From Pseudoflavonifractor sp. 524-17 (GTDB taxonomy: Bacteria; Bacillota; Clostridia; Oscillospirales; Oscillospiraceae): DNA of 64,000 bases. The DNA lies in assembly GCF_009935845.1 (NCBI RefSeq), contig NZ_QWEK01000013.1, positions 1-64,000 on the forward strand. The letters run 5' to 3'. How positions within the stretch are numbered: the stretch's first letter is position 1; every line of letters starts with the position of its first letter. The notes beneath the pieces are model-generated. The model was not told the origin of the DNA. It was given only the letters and a program-made list of their open reading frames with translations, and did no database searches. The translations under genes were made by a program, and so were the position numbers. This document shows, one piece after another, positions 16,524 to 24,842 of this stretch.

Positions 16524-16524
16524 C

Positions 16525-16854
16525 ATGCGCCGTATTCAAGAACACCCCATCCTGGCCATAGAGGAACGCGCTGCTGTCTGCCTCACAGTGGACGGCCGGC
16601 AGATTCAGGCGAGGGAGGGGGACACCGTCGCCGCCGCTCTGCTGGCCAACGGCATCCGGGTCTTCCGCCACACCAGCCGCTTTCATGAGCCGCGGGGCCT
16701 GTTTTGCGGCATCGGCCAGTGTACGGACTGTGTGATGGAGGTGGACGGCCGGCCCAACGTGCGTACCTGTGTGACCCGGGTTCGGGACGGCATGGTGGTG
16801 CGCACCCAGGAGGGGAATGGGGCCCCTGGGGAGGAGCGCCATGAAGACCTATGA
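16525..16854 (+). CDS. small [2Fe-2S] subunit of multicomponent dehydrogenase (HcnA/OoxC-like)
   Basis: A 109-residue protein with a plant-ferredoxin-like [2Fe-2S] site: FCGIGQCTDC followed by a distal Cys in VRTCVT, in the Fer2_4 arrangement of HcnA and opine-oxidase small subunits. The start at 16525 follows GAGGAGGGATAAC; a longer in-frame start at 16462 lies inside the preceding gene. It overlaps the next gene by 14 nt. Its role is to shuttle electrons between the two flavoprotein subunits or to an external acceptor. Confidence 0.88.
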   Translation: MRRIQEHPILAIEERAAVCLTVDGRQIQAREGDTVAAALLANGIRVFRHTSRFHEPRGLFCGIGQCTDCVMEVDGRPNVRTCVTRVRDGMVVRTQEGNGAPGEERHEDL

Positions 16855-17923
16855 CGTGATTGTGGTGGGGGCCGGTCCGGCGGGCCTGGGGGCTGCCATT
16901 GAGGCGGGCCGGACTGGGGCGTCGGTTCTTCTGCTGGACGAGAATGACCGCCCCGGAGGGCAGCTGTTTAAGCAGATCCATAAGTTTTTCGGCTCCCAGG
17001 AGCACCACGCCGGAATGCGGGGGTTCGCCATTGGGGAAATGCTGCTGAAAGAGGCGGAGGAGGCCGGGGTGGAGGTACACCTGGGCTGGAAGGCATGGGG
17101 CGTCTTTCCCGACGGGAGCGTCACCGCCGCCAACGGGACGCAGAGCGTCCGGTACCGGGGACGGACCGTGGTGCTGGCCACCGGCGCGTCAGAAAACAGC
17201 CTGTCCTTCCCCGGGTGTACCCTCCCAGGGGTGATGACCGCCGGCGCGGCCCAGACTATGGTAAACCTCCACCATGTGCGCCCCGGGGAGCGGATTGTGG
17301 TGGTGGGGTCGGGAAATGTGGGGCTGATTGTGACCTATCAGCTCCTCCAGGCCGGGGTAAGGGTGGAAGCCATTTTGGAGGCCGCCCCCGCTCTGTCCGG
17401 CTACGCCGTCCACGCCGGGAAGGTCCGCCGGGCGGGTGTACCCATCCTGCTGGGCCACACCGTCACCCGCGCTCTGGGGGCCCAAGGCGTGGAGGGAGTG
17501 GAGATTGCCCAGGTGGATGGGAGCTTTGAACCCATTCCCGGTACACAGTGGGAAATGATCTGCGATACCCTCTGTCTGGCGGTGGGGCTCACCCCCCGGG
17601 TGGAGCTGGCCGCGGCGGCGGGATGCGCTTTGGTGTGGTCCGGCCCTCTGGGGGGAATGCTCCCCCGCCACGGCGCCGGGATGGAGAGCAGCCGGCCCGG
17701 GGTCTACGTGGCCGGGGATCTGGCCGGAATCGAGGAGGCCAGCACCGCTCTGGACGAGGGCCGCATGGCCGGCCTGGGGGCGGCGTACCGGCTCAGCCGC
17801 CTCTCCCGGGGGGAATATGAGGCCAAAGGGCAGGCCATTCAGGCCCGTCTGGACAGCCTGCGCCAGGGCCCCTTTGGGGAGAAGCGCCGCCGGGCTAAGG
17901 AGGAGGTGTGGAGCCATGTCTGA
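16841..17923 (+). CDS. NAD/FAD-binding dehydrogenase subunit (HcnB/OoxA-like)
   Basis: This 360-residue pyridine-nucleotide-disulfide-oxidoreductase-like flavoprotein has the first dinucleotide site DVIVVGAGPAGLGAAIEAG at the N-terminus, the ATGASENSLSFPGC segment, a second Rossmann fold (IVVVGSGNVGLIVTY, about residue 150), and GVYVAGDLAGIEEASTALDEG at the C-terminal FAD site. ATG 16841 is preceded by GGGGAGGAG. In related complexes the [2Fe-2S] BFD domain is fused to the C-terminus of this subunit; here it is a separate gene (17916) overlapping by 8 nt. It is the probable electron-transfer partner of the DAO-family subunit. Confidence 0.9.
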   Translation: MKTYDVIVVGAGPAGLGAAIEAGRTGASVLLLDENDRPGGQLFKQIHKFFGSQEHHAGMRGFAIGEMLLKEAEEAGVEVHLGWKAWGVFPDGSVTAANGTQSVRYRGRTVVLATGASENSLSFPGCTLPGVMTAGAAQTMVNLHHVRPGERIVVVGSGNVGLIVTYQLLQAGVRVEAILEAAPALSGYAVHAGKVRRAGVPILLGHTVTRALGAQGVEGVEIAQVDGSFEPIPGTQWEMICDTLCLAVGLTPRVELAAAAGCALVWSGPLGGMLPRHGAGMESSRPGVYVAGDLAGIEEASTALDEGRMAGLGAAYRLSRLSRGEYEAKGQAIQARLDSLRQGPFGEKRRRAKEEVWSHV

Positions 17924-18227
17924 GGATAGGGAAATCGTCTGCCGCTGTGAAGAGGTGACCAGAGAGGAGATCGTCGCCGCCATCCAGGCGGGGGATACCT
18001 CCCTGGAGGCCATTAAAAAGCACACCCGGGCGGGGATGGGCTTCTGCCAGGGCCGCACCTGCCGCCGGCTGGTGGCCCGGATGCTGAGCGTTTATGCCGG
18101 AATGCCGGTGGACCAGCTTCTCCCCGGCAGCATCCGAATGCCAATCGCGCCTATCTCCCTCAAGCTGCTGGCCGAGACCGCAGACGGGGACTTGGAGGAC
18201 GGGAGCCTGGAAAACGGGGAGAACTGA
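17916..18227 (+). CDS. BFD-like [2Fe-2S] protein of the dehydrogenase complex
   Basis: This 103-residue protein has the bacterioferritin-associated-ferredoxin fold signature: CRCEEVTREEI near the N-terminus and FCQGRTCRR about 35 residues later, together supplying four cysteine ligands. It matches the C-terminal domain found fused to OoxA/HcnB in other bacteria, here encoded separately. It is the last gene of the set; a strong bidirectional terminator follows at 18253. Confidence 0.88.
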   Translation: MSEDREIVCRCEEVTREEIVAAIQAGDTSLEAIKKHTRAGMGFCQGRTCRRLVARMLSVYAGMPVDQLLPGSIRMPIAPISLKLLAETADGDLEDGSLENGEN

Positions 18228-18252
18228 CCCTCAAAAGCCATACATACATAAA

Positions 18253-18294
18253 AAACAGCGCCGCCGCAGAGTGCTCTCTGCGGCGGCGCTGTTT
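18253..18294. terminator. bidirectional terminator between convergent genes
   Basis: A 19-bp perfect stem (18253-18271 with 18276-18294) has loop TGCT, an A-run before and TTT after. It serves both the plus-strand dehydrogenase set and the minus-strand lipoprotein gene. Confidence 0.85.
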
Positions 18295-18303
18295 GTGATG
18301 CGG

Positions 18304-19278
18304 TTACTTCCTGGCCTCGAAATAGGAGATAATCTCATCCGCGGCGGAGGCGGCCTGAGTTTTCACCCGGTCGATCTCGTTGAAGGTCTCCATAGTACCG
18401 GCCTCGGAAAAGACCTTCATGGCGTCCAGCCACTCATCCCCGATGGAGGCGAGCGTGTCAATCCCGCCGGCCAAATCGGGGCAGCCCCGCTTGGCGGCTT
18501 CGGCGTCAAAGGCAGGCAGGCTGGTGTCAAGAACCTGGTTGCCGCCGCCGTCCAGGCCGCAGGACATCCCTAAAGTCATGGTAGTGGGCAGAAGGGACAT
18601 AACCAGAGAGATATCGTAATTATCCGGATTTTTTACCCACATATCATAGTAAGTTGTAAGGCTCTTAAAGGTTTTGGCCCGGGCGTAGAGGGAGCCGGCA
18701 GCCTGCCGGGCAGTATAGTCGTCCTCAAGGCGGAGTACCTCGTCAAACAGGGGGATGGTCTGAATATCCGCCTGGGTGAGGGAGAGCTCGCAGTCATAGA
18801 CATCACTGCCCTGAATGGAAAAGACAGCGGTGGTCTCCCCGTCCTTCAGATCGTTTTTATTAACCCGGAAGACGGACATGGCCCGGATGGGATCCCCCCC
18901 GGCCAAAATCTCCCCCAGCTTCGTGGGATTGGCATAGCCGCAGGTGAGGAAAAAGCTGTTCAGGCTCTGCCGGTCGCTCTCATAGGTACGCAGGCTCTCA
19001 TACTCGTTGCTGCCGTTCAGCTTGATGGTATAGAGGCTGTTATTAGAGGGGACGGACGCGTTCTGCTTCTCGTCCGGCATCAGGTCGTAGACGTGAATGA
19101 GGTATGCCTGCTGATCGCTCAGTCCGGATTCCTCAGACAGGTCCAGGGAGTCGCCGGGCTCCAGCAGGAAGAGTCCCTTGCTTTCCACCAGACAGGGCTT
19201 TTTGGCCGCCGCTCCCCCGCAGCCAGCCAGGGAGAGGCACATGGCAGCGGCCAGGAAGAGGGAAACAAGTTTTTTCAT
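18304..19278 (-). CDS. lipoprotein of unknown function
   Basis: This 324-residue secreted lipoprotein has signal peptide MKKLVSLFLAAAMCLSLAGC, with the lipobox Cys at 20, then GGAAAKK. The remainder is soluble, charged and mixed alpha/beta, without a motif I recognise. The start at 19278 follows AGAGGA and gives a complete signal peptide; the longer frame upstream does not. It lies next to the serpin lipoprotein gene in the same orientation, 223 nt apart, and may share its extracytoplasmic setting. No function is assigned. Confidence 0.8.
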   Translation of the reverse strand: MKKLVSLFLAAAMCLSLAGCGGAAAKKPCLVESKGLFLLEPGDSLDLSEESGLSDQQAYLIHVYDLMPDEKQNASVPSNNSLYTIKLNGSNEYESLRTYESDRQSLNSFFLTCGYANPTKLGEILAGGDPIRAMSVFRVNKNDLKDGETTAVFSIQGSDVYDCELSLTQADIQTIPLFDEVLRLEDDYTARQAAGSLYARAKTFKSLTTYYDMWVKNPDNYDISLVMSLLPTTMTLGMSCGLDGGGNQVLDTSLPAFDAEAAKRGCPDLAGGIDTLASIGDEWLDAMKVFSEAGTMETFNEIDRVKTQAASAADEIISYFEARK

Positions 19279-19387
19279 GTACGCATTCCTCTTTTCGTCA
19301 AAATATAATAAATTTATTCTACATGACAGGGAGAGGAACGACAAGATGCTGACTGCATCGGTTTCCAACTTTTTTCAACAGACTGAA

Positions 19388-19419
19388 ACGCCTCCGGCTG
19401 TCTGTTCAGCCGGAGGCGT
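19388..19419. terminator. hairpin downstream of serpin gene
   Basis: A 13-bp stem, ACGCCTCCGGCTG (19388-19400) with 19407-19419, has a 6-nt loop. It probably ends the minus-strand serpin transcript, although the following T-run is weak. Confidence 0.6.
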
Positions 19420-19501
19420 CAGCGCGTCGAAAAATGCGAGGAGCAAGGGGATTGGGATCAGAAGAAACGTCCTTTTTGATGCTTTTCTGAAAGAAAAAGC
19501 A

Positions 19502-20758
19502 TTATGGCGCCTCGAAGGTGCCCAGGAAGAGGGGGAGGGCCCGCTGGGTGTCCACAATGGCAAAGACGAAGGGCCGGTCAAAGGTGAGGACCTTGGGCTC
19601 GCTGACAGGGGCGGCGGCGCCGCAGGCCATAACGGCGGCGGTATAGGCGGCGGCGGTGGTGCCCTCCTCATCCACCCGGAAATAGGTGCCGTGGAGGACC
19701 TGGCTGAGATAGAGGGGCGGGGTCTCCACCGTGCCCATGGCGGAGAAGTCCGCGGCGTCTGGGTTGAAGGCATCCTCCAGACCCATAGCCTGAAGGGTGC
19801 TGCCTAACTTGGTCTTGTAGTCCAGCTCAAACCGGGGGAGGGCCAGGGATACCTCGGTATCTGTCCCGCCAGCCAGAAGGGCCTCCAACGTCTGGCCGTC
19901 CAGGCCGGCCAGACAGGCGTCCAGATCGCTGCCCTCCTTGGGGAGCAGGGCCAGGAAGGCCAGACGGCCGTCCTGATAGGGGAGCAAAACCCCCTCAGCC
20001 TGGCTGTTTTCCAGGTAGCGCTCTGTCTGGGTGCCGTTGCGCATCAGATCCACCTTGCCGGTGGAGCCGTCGGCCAGGTAAAAGTCCCGATCTTTGGAGG
20101 TGATCGCCGGGTCAAAGGAGCTGACCCACTTCCCCTCAAAGTAGACGGCGTTTACCAGGGCCATCACTGTGTTGGTGTCCAGGGGCCCAATGGCGTCCTT
20201 GATATAGCCGCCGGTGTGGGTCTCAATCCACTGGTTGATCTGGCCCACCGTGCCGGATTTGGTGAAGTCGGCCTCAAACACGCCGGTCTGATAGGTGTCA
20301 GTACACCGGCTGAGGAAGGAATCCTCCGCCGTCAGCCGGGGGTCGATCCACAGGCTGTCGGCGATGGTGAGCTTGGTGTCCCCCTCCAGCGCGGCGTAGT
20401 CCGCCAGCAGAGAGGCACAGTTGGCGTTGAGGGCGTCCAGTCCGGCGCCCCCGGCCAGAAGGCCGTCAAACTGGGTCAACGTGTCCCCGGCGGCGCCGTT
20501 GGCCGTCATGGACAGGGCCAGCAGCACGGACAGGGGGGAGACGCAGGTGTTTTCCCCCGGCTTCCCCGCCGAGCGGGCGCGGCGGAGGAGGTCCAGGCCG
20601 AAACCGGCGGCGGTACGGTCCAGATCCGGATCCTGCGCCGCCGTCACCGCCGGGAGGGAGGCCTTGGGCTGGAGGGCCTTGGCCCCGGCGGCAGCGCCGC
20701 AGCCGGTCAAGGGCAGGGCCAGCGCCAGAAGCAGAGGGAGCAGAGACGTTCTTTTCAT
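19502..20758 (-). CDS. serpin-family protease inhibitor, lipid-anchored
   Basis: This 418-residue protein begins with a signal peptide ending in lipobox LPLTGC and continues with a full-length serpin domain: NTCVSPLSVLLALSM, ALVNAVYFEGKWVSSFDP, and C-terminal FDRPFVFAIVD. The hinge reads DEEGTTAAAYTA, which fits the inhibitory rather than non-inhibitory class, because small residues follow the Glu-Glu-Gly-Thr. The expected cleavage site lies near VMACGAA, suggesting a target with small-residue (elastase-like) preference, though P1 cannot be fixed by eye. It would sit on the outer face of the membrane and trap serine proteases. AAAGGAGGATATTATC precedes the ATG. Confidence 0.93.
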   Translation of the reverse strand: MKRTSLLPLLLALALPLTGCGAAAGAKALQPKASLPAVTAAQDPDLDRTAAGFGLDLLRRARSAGKPGENTCVSPLSVLLALSMTANGAAGDTLTQFDGLLAGGAGLDALNANCASLLADYAALEGDTKLTIADSLWIDPRLTAEDSFLSRCTDTYQTGVFEADFTKSGTVGQINQWIETHTGGYIKDAIGPLDTNTVMALVNAVYFEGKWVSSFDPAITSKDRDFYLADGSTGKVDLMRNGTQTERYLENSQAEGVLLPYQDGRLAFLALLPKEGSDLDACLAGLDGQTLEALLAGGTDTEVSLALPRFELDYKTKLGSTLQAMGLEDAFNPDAADFSAMGTVETPPLYLSQVLHGTYFRVDEEGTTAAAYTAAVMACGAAAPVSEPKVLTFDRPFVFAIVDTQRALPLFLGTFEAP

Positions 20759-20943
20759 GATAATATCCTCCTTTTTGCGTTTCAGCAGACCGATGAACTT
20801 CTTTCCGATTGCTTTTTAGACGGCGTGTGTTGTAAAATGTTCCCGGCGCCGCAGGGCAATTTAAAGAATTCTTAAAAGAAACCCGCTGCCGGACTTAAAC
20901 TTTGGCGGGTAATCTGAGTACAACGACAGAGAGGGAAGCTGAC

Positions 20944-21642
20944 ATGTACAATATTTTAATCTGTGACGACGACCGGGACATTGTCTCCGCCCTGGAGATC
21001 TACCTGACCAGCGAGGGATACGGCACAGTCGCGGCCTACGACGGGCTGGAGGCGGTGAAGCTGGCGGCGGAGCGGGATGTCCATCTGATTCTGATGGACG
21101 TGATGATGCCGGGACTGGACGGTATTCGGGCCACGGCCAAGCTGCGGGAGACCACGAACATCCCCATCATTCTCCTCACCGCCAAGAGCGAGGACAGCGA
21201 CAAAATTCTGGGCCTGAACATCGGCGCGGACGACTACATTACCAAGCCGTTCAACCCCATTGAGGTGATTGCCCGGGTGAAAAGCCAGCTGCGGCGTTAT
21301 ACCACCCTGGGAGGGCGGAAAAAGGCGGAGGGGTCCAATACGCGGCTGAGCAATGGCGGCATTGCCATAGATGACGCCGCCAAAACAGTAACCGTGGACG
21401 GAGAGGCAGTCTCTCTCACCCCGCTGGAGTACAACATTCTGCTGCTGTTGATGAAGCACCTGGGCCGGGTGTTTTCCACGGGGCAGATCTATGAGCAGGT
21501 GTGGAACGACCCTTCTTTGGGTTCGGAGAATACCGTGGCGGTCCATATCCGGCATTTAAGAGAGAAGATTGAGATTGACCCGGCCAATCCCCGCTATATC
21601 AAGGTAGTATGGGGACTGGGTTATAAGATGGAAAAAGTCTGA
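20944..21642 (+). CDS. OmpR/PhoB-family response regulator
   Basis: The 232-residue regulator has a receiver domain (about 1-120) with acidic pocket CDDD at 7-10, phosphoacceptor D52 in LILMDVMMPG, and LLTAKS and KPF for the conserved Thr and Lys. The C-terminal winged helix ends with HIRHLREKIE and VWGLGYKME. It is closest in layout to VanR/PhoP-type regulators. The start at 20944 is used because MYNILICDDD is the typical N-terminus and GAGAGGGAAGC precedes it. The sensor kinase gene begins 25 nt downstream. It is divergent from the serpin gene. Confidence 0.95.
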   Translation: MYNILICDDDRDIVSALEIYLTSEGYGTVAAYDGLEAVKLAAERDVHLILMDVMMPGLDGIRATAKLRETTNIPIILLTAKSEDSDKILGLNIGADDYITKPFNPIEVIARVKSQLRRYTTLGGRKKAEGSNTRLSNGGIAIDDAAKTVTVDGEAVSLTPLEYNILLLLMKHLGRVFSTGQIYEQVWNDPSLGSENTVAVHIRHLREKIEIDPANPRYIKVVWGLGYKMEKV

Positions 21643-21667
21643 CAGACAGAAGAAATGAGGTGACGCT

Positions 21668-23773
21668 ATGGGGCGGCTGACAGGGCGTCCGGTCCTGCGG
21701 GGATTGGCCATGGCGCTGTGCATTGTGTGCGCGGTGGCGGCCTTCTGGTCCGGTGCTGTAGTCGTGGGGCGGTGGGACGATCTGTGGTCTGGGGGCGGCT
21801 TCTACGAGAGCGGCAGCATCCAGTCGGTCCATTGGGAGAAGGTGGGGCTGCTCCAGGATGGGATCGAGCTGCGGCTGGAGAAGGAGTGGGGACGGCCTCT
21901 GGACTACCTAACCCAGAACCGGCTGGAGGAGATCGAGGCCTCCCTGGACCGGGAGCGGACCAATCTCCGCTTCCGTGTGCTGGACGAGGCGGGAAATGTG
22001 CTGTGGAGCAACGCGGCGGCGGGGGAGCTGGAGCGCACGGCGGATCGGCTCAGCGGCAGCTACTACCATAGCTGGAATCCCCTGTCAGACCAGGACAAAA
22101 TCTACTGGCTGGAGCGGGAGGAGAGGTACCGTATCCTTCGGGTTCAGACGGAGGCCGGCCCGGTAGAGTACCAGCCCAGCGATGAGGCGGCGGCGGAGTA
22201 CGCCCAGTACGGCTACACCTACAACTTCAGCAACATGGCATGGAGCTATGATCCGGAGTTGGATATCCGGGGCCACCGGGCGGGGGTGGTGCTGGAGTCC
22301 GGCGTGGTCAGGCCGCTGACGGCGGCGGACGAATTTCAAACCGCCAAGGAGGCGTATGAGGAGATTCAGGGCTGGCTTACGCCGCTGCTGGCGGTGGCAG
22401 TGGCTGCCCTGACCGGGGCCGCGGTGCTGCTGATCTGGCTGTGCAGCGGGGCAGGCGCGGAACCGGATGGGACAGCCAGCCTTCGGGGGCAGGACCGCAT
22501 TCCCCTGGAGTGTTATCTTATGCTTCAGGCGGTGGCTTTCTCCGTACTGCGGTCAGCGGGGGACCCCATTCTCTTTTATCTGAACGGGGGCAGCGGCGGG
22601 GTGCGCCTGGTGGTGGGCCTGGGGACCCTGTCGGTGGCGGGGGCAGGACTGGTTCTGGCTTTGTGCCTGACGCTGGCAGCCCGGGTACGCAGCCGTATGC
22701 TGCTGAAAAATACGCTGTGCTGGCGGCTGTGGGCGGCGGTGACGGGCTGGGCAGCGCGGACGGCGCGGCACTGGCCTGTCACCCGGCGGGCGGTATGGGC
22801 CTTTGCCCTCTATTTGACCGGCACCTTTGTCACCTCCTTCACCGTGGTGCTCATCCCCATCTATCAGGGCGCGGTGCTGTGGGCGGTGTGCCGCTGGGTG
22901 CGGCAGTGGAGCGCCATTCGTGCCGCCACAGCCCAGATTGTGGGGGGCGGCCCGGAGGTGAAGATTGACACGCGGGGGATGTTCTGGGACTTGCGTACTC
23001 ATGCCGAGCAGCTCAACGACCTGGGCCAGGCCATCACAAACGCGGTAGAGGGGCGCCTGAAGAGCGAGCGCTTCAAGACGGAGCTCATCACCAATGTGTC
23101 CCACGACTTAAAAACCCCTCTGACTTCCATCATCAACTATGTGGATCTGATGAAAAAGGAGGACATCCAAAATCCCAAGGCCAAGGAATATTTGGAGGTG
23201 CTGGAACGGAAGTCCCAGCGGCTGAAAAAGCTCACCGAGGACTTGGTGGAGGCGTCCAAGGCCTCCTCCGGCAGCCTGCCGGTGAATCTGGCGCGGCTGG
23301 AATTCGGCCAGCTTCTCCGCCAGGCCATGGGGGAGTACGAGGAGAAGTTCCAACAGGCGGGGCTGACGGCAGTCATCGGCGGGGCGGACAGCTCCACCGC
23401 CGTGCTGGCGGACGGGCGGCACCTGTGGCGGGTGATTGACAATTTGCTGGGCAACTGCTGCAAGTACGCCCTGCCTGGTACCCGGGTCTACCTGGACCTG
23501 GAGCGGGACGGGGAGATGGTGGTGCTGGCGGTGAAAAATATCTCTCAAAATCCCCTGAATATTCCGCCGGAACAGCTGATGGAGCGCTTTGTCCGTGGGG
23601 AGGCCTCACGCACCACCGAGGGCTCGGGTCTGGGCCTGTCCATCGCCCGCAGCCTGACGGAGCTCCAGCATGGGACCTTCCGCCTGTCCATCGACGGGGA
23701 TTTGTTCAAAGCGGCAGTGGCCATGCCCGCCTGTCCAGCGGAGCCTCCGGCCCTTCCGGCGGCGGAAATATGA
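21668..23773 (+). CDS. membrane sensor histidine kinase
   Basis: This 701-residue kinase has one N-terminal membrane segment (about 12-33), an extracytoplasmic domain of roughly 200 residues, several further membrane segments between about 240 and 420, and a cytoplasmic kinase. The phosphorylated His is H479 in NVSHDLKTPL. The ATP-binding domain has the N box IDNLLGNCCKYA and the G box EGSGLGLSIARSL. The multi-spanning region between the sensor loop and the kinase has no clear HAMP domain. The partner is the response regulator just upstream. The signal is unknown; the divergent serpin and lipoprotein genes are possible targets, but no binding site was identified. Confidence 0.93.
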   Translation: MGRLTGRPVLRGLAMALCIVCAVAAFWSGAVVVGRWDDLWSGGGFYESGSIQSVHWEKVGLLQDGIELRLEKEWGRPLDYLTQNRLEEIEASLDRERTNLRFRVLDEAGNVLWSNAAAGELERTADRLSGSYYHSWNPLSDQDKIYWLEREERYRILRVQTEAGPVEYQPSDEAAAEYAQYGYTYNFSNMAWSYDPELDIRGHRAGVVLESGVVRPLTAADEFQTAKEAYEEIQGWLTPLLAVAVAALTGAAVLLIWLCSGAGAEPDGTASLRGQDRIPLECYLMLQAVAFSVLRSAGDPILFYLNGGSGGVRLVVGLGTLSVAGAGLVLALCLTLAARVRSRMLLKNTLCWRLWAAVTGWAARTARHWPVTRRAVWAFALYLTGTFVTSFTVVLIPIYQGAVLWAVCRWVRQWSAIRAATAQIVGGGPEVKIDTRGMFWDLRTHAEQLNDLGQAITNAVEGRLKSERFKTELITNVSHDLKTPLTSIINYVDLMKKEDIQNPKAKEYLEVLERKSQRLKKLTEDLVEASKASSGSLPVNLARLEFGQLLRQAMGEYEEKFQQAGLTAVIGGADSSTAVLADGRHLWRVIDNLLGNCCKYALPGTRVYLDLERDGEMVVLAVKNISQNPLNIPPEQLMERFVRGEASRTTEGSGLGLSIARSLTELQHGTFRLSIDGDLFKAAVAMPACPAEPPALPAAEI

Positions 23774-23814
23774 AAACGAAGAGGCATACTCAGGTAGAGT
23801 ATGCCTCTTCGTTT
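23774..23814. terminator. bidirectional terminator after histidine kinase gene
   Basis: An 18-bp perfect stem (23774-23791 with 23797-23814) has loop AGGTA. It lies directly after the kinase stop. Confidence 0.8.
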
Positions 23815-23894
23815 AGGATATCAAAAAACGCAAAATTTGAAGGCTTTGGAGGGATGGTGTGAAAGGGAACCGTCAGAATTCCCCCAAGGTGAAT

Positions 23895-23942
23895 TGCCCC
23901 GAAGGGGCAGGAGAGGGCGGCCTGGACCGTTCACGTCCAGGC
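23895..23942 (-). repeat. two short hairpins downstream of folD
   Basis: TGCCCC/GGGGCA (23895-23900 with 23904-23909) and GCCTGGAC/GTCCAGGC (23920-23927 with 23935-23942). They lie between folD and the kinase terminator and may form the 3' end of the fchA-folD transcript. Confidence 0.45.
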
Positions 23943-23970
23943 AAACCAGTCTTCAGAACTTCAATAAGTT

Positions 23971-24819
23971 CTAAAAACTGCGCTCTGCGGCCTCTACCAC
24001 GTGGCCCACCAGCACACAGGTGGTGACGGAGCCCACGCCGCCGGGGACAGGCGTGATGGCGTCCACGACTGCTTCGGCCTGGTCAAAGGCCACGTCGCCT
24101 TTGAGCTTGCCGTTTTCATCTACATTGATGCCTACGTCAACCACCACCTGGCCGGGGGAGACGAAGGAGCCGTCCACCACGCCGGCCCTTCCGGCGGCCA
24201 CCACCAGCACCTCCGCCTCCCGGCAGACGGCGGGCATATCGGCGGTGCGGGTGTGGCAGATGGTGACGGTGGCGTGCTTTTGCAACAGGAGCATGGCCAC
24301 CGGCTTGCCGACCACAAGGCTGCGGCCGACGACTGTGACCTTTTTTCCGGTGAGATCATAGCCGTAGTGGGCCAGAATCTCCATACAGGCCTGGGCGGTG
24401 CAGGGGGGGAAGCCCTGCTTGGTGCCGGCGAAGACCCCGGCCAGAGAACCGTCGGTAATGCCGTCCACGTCCTTGGCGGGGGCTAGGGCCCGGCGGACGG
24501 TCTCGTCATCGATGTGTTTGGGGAGGGGGCGGAAGAGCAGACAGCCGTGGATGCCGGTGTCCCGGTTGATCTGGTCGATCACGTTGAGCAGCTCCCCCTG
24601 GGTGGTACCCGCATCCAGCACGAAGTGGCGCACCGCCACGCCTATCTTCTCACAGCGCTTCATGGCGCCCCGTTCATAGCTGAGATCGTCCTCCCGAGTG
24701 CCTACTCGTACAATGGCCAAGGTGGGGGTAACGCCCTGCTCCGTCAGCTTGCGGGTCCGCTGGACAAGGCTGTCGTTCAGGGCGGCGGCAACCTCTTTGC
24801 CAGACAGAATGGTAGCCAT
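23971..24819 (-). CDS. folD: FolD, methylenetetrahydrofolate dehydrogenase (cyclohydrolase residues altered)
   Basis: This 282-residue FolD-family enzyme has the NADP-binding Rossmann site VVGRSLVVGKPVAMLLL and the C-terminal TPVPGGVGSVTT signature. In E. coli FolD the cyclohydrolase step depends on Lys54 (Tyr-x3-Lys) and Gln98. Here the aligned segments read SYERGAMKRC, with Ala52 at the lysine position, and GCLLFRPLP, with Phe at the glutamine position; Asp of KDVDG is kept. The protein therefore probably oxidises methylene-THF but hydrolyses methenyl-THF poorly, a task the adjacent fchA product can perform. The start at 24819 (MATILSG) fits the AGAGGTGA ribosome binding site better than the upstream GTG at 24831. 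Confidence 0.93.
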   Translation of the reverse strand: MATILSGKEVAAALNDSLVQRTRKLTEQGVTPTLAIVRVGTREDDLSYERGAMKRCEKIGVAVRHFVLDAGTTQGELLNVIDQINRDTGIHGCLLFRPLPKHIDDETVRRALAPAKDVDGITDGSLAGVFAGTKQGFPPCTAQACMEILAHYGYDLTGKKVTVVGRSLVVGKPVAMLLLQKHATVTICHTRTADMPAVCREAEVLVVAAGRAGVVDGSFVSPGQVVVDVGINVDENGKLKGDVAFDQAEAVVDAITPVPGGVGSVTTCVLVGHVVEAAERSF

Positions 24820-24842
24820 ACTAAATGTCACCTCTTCCTTTA

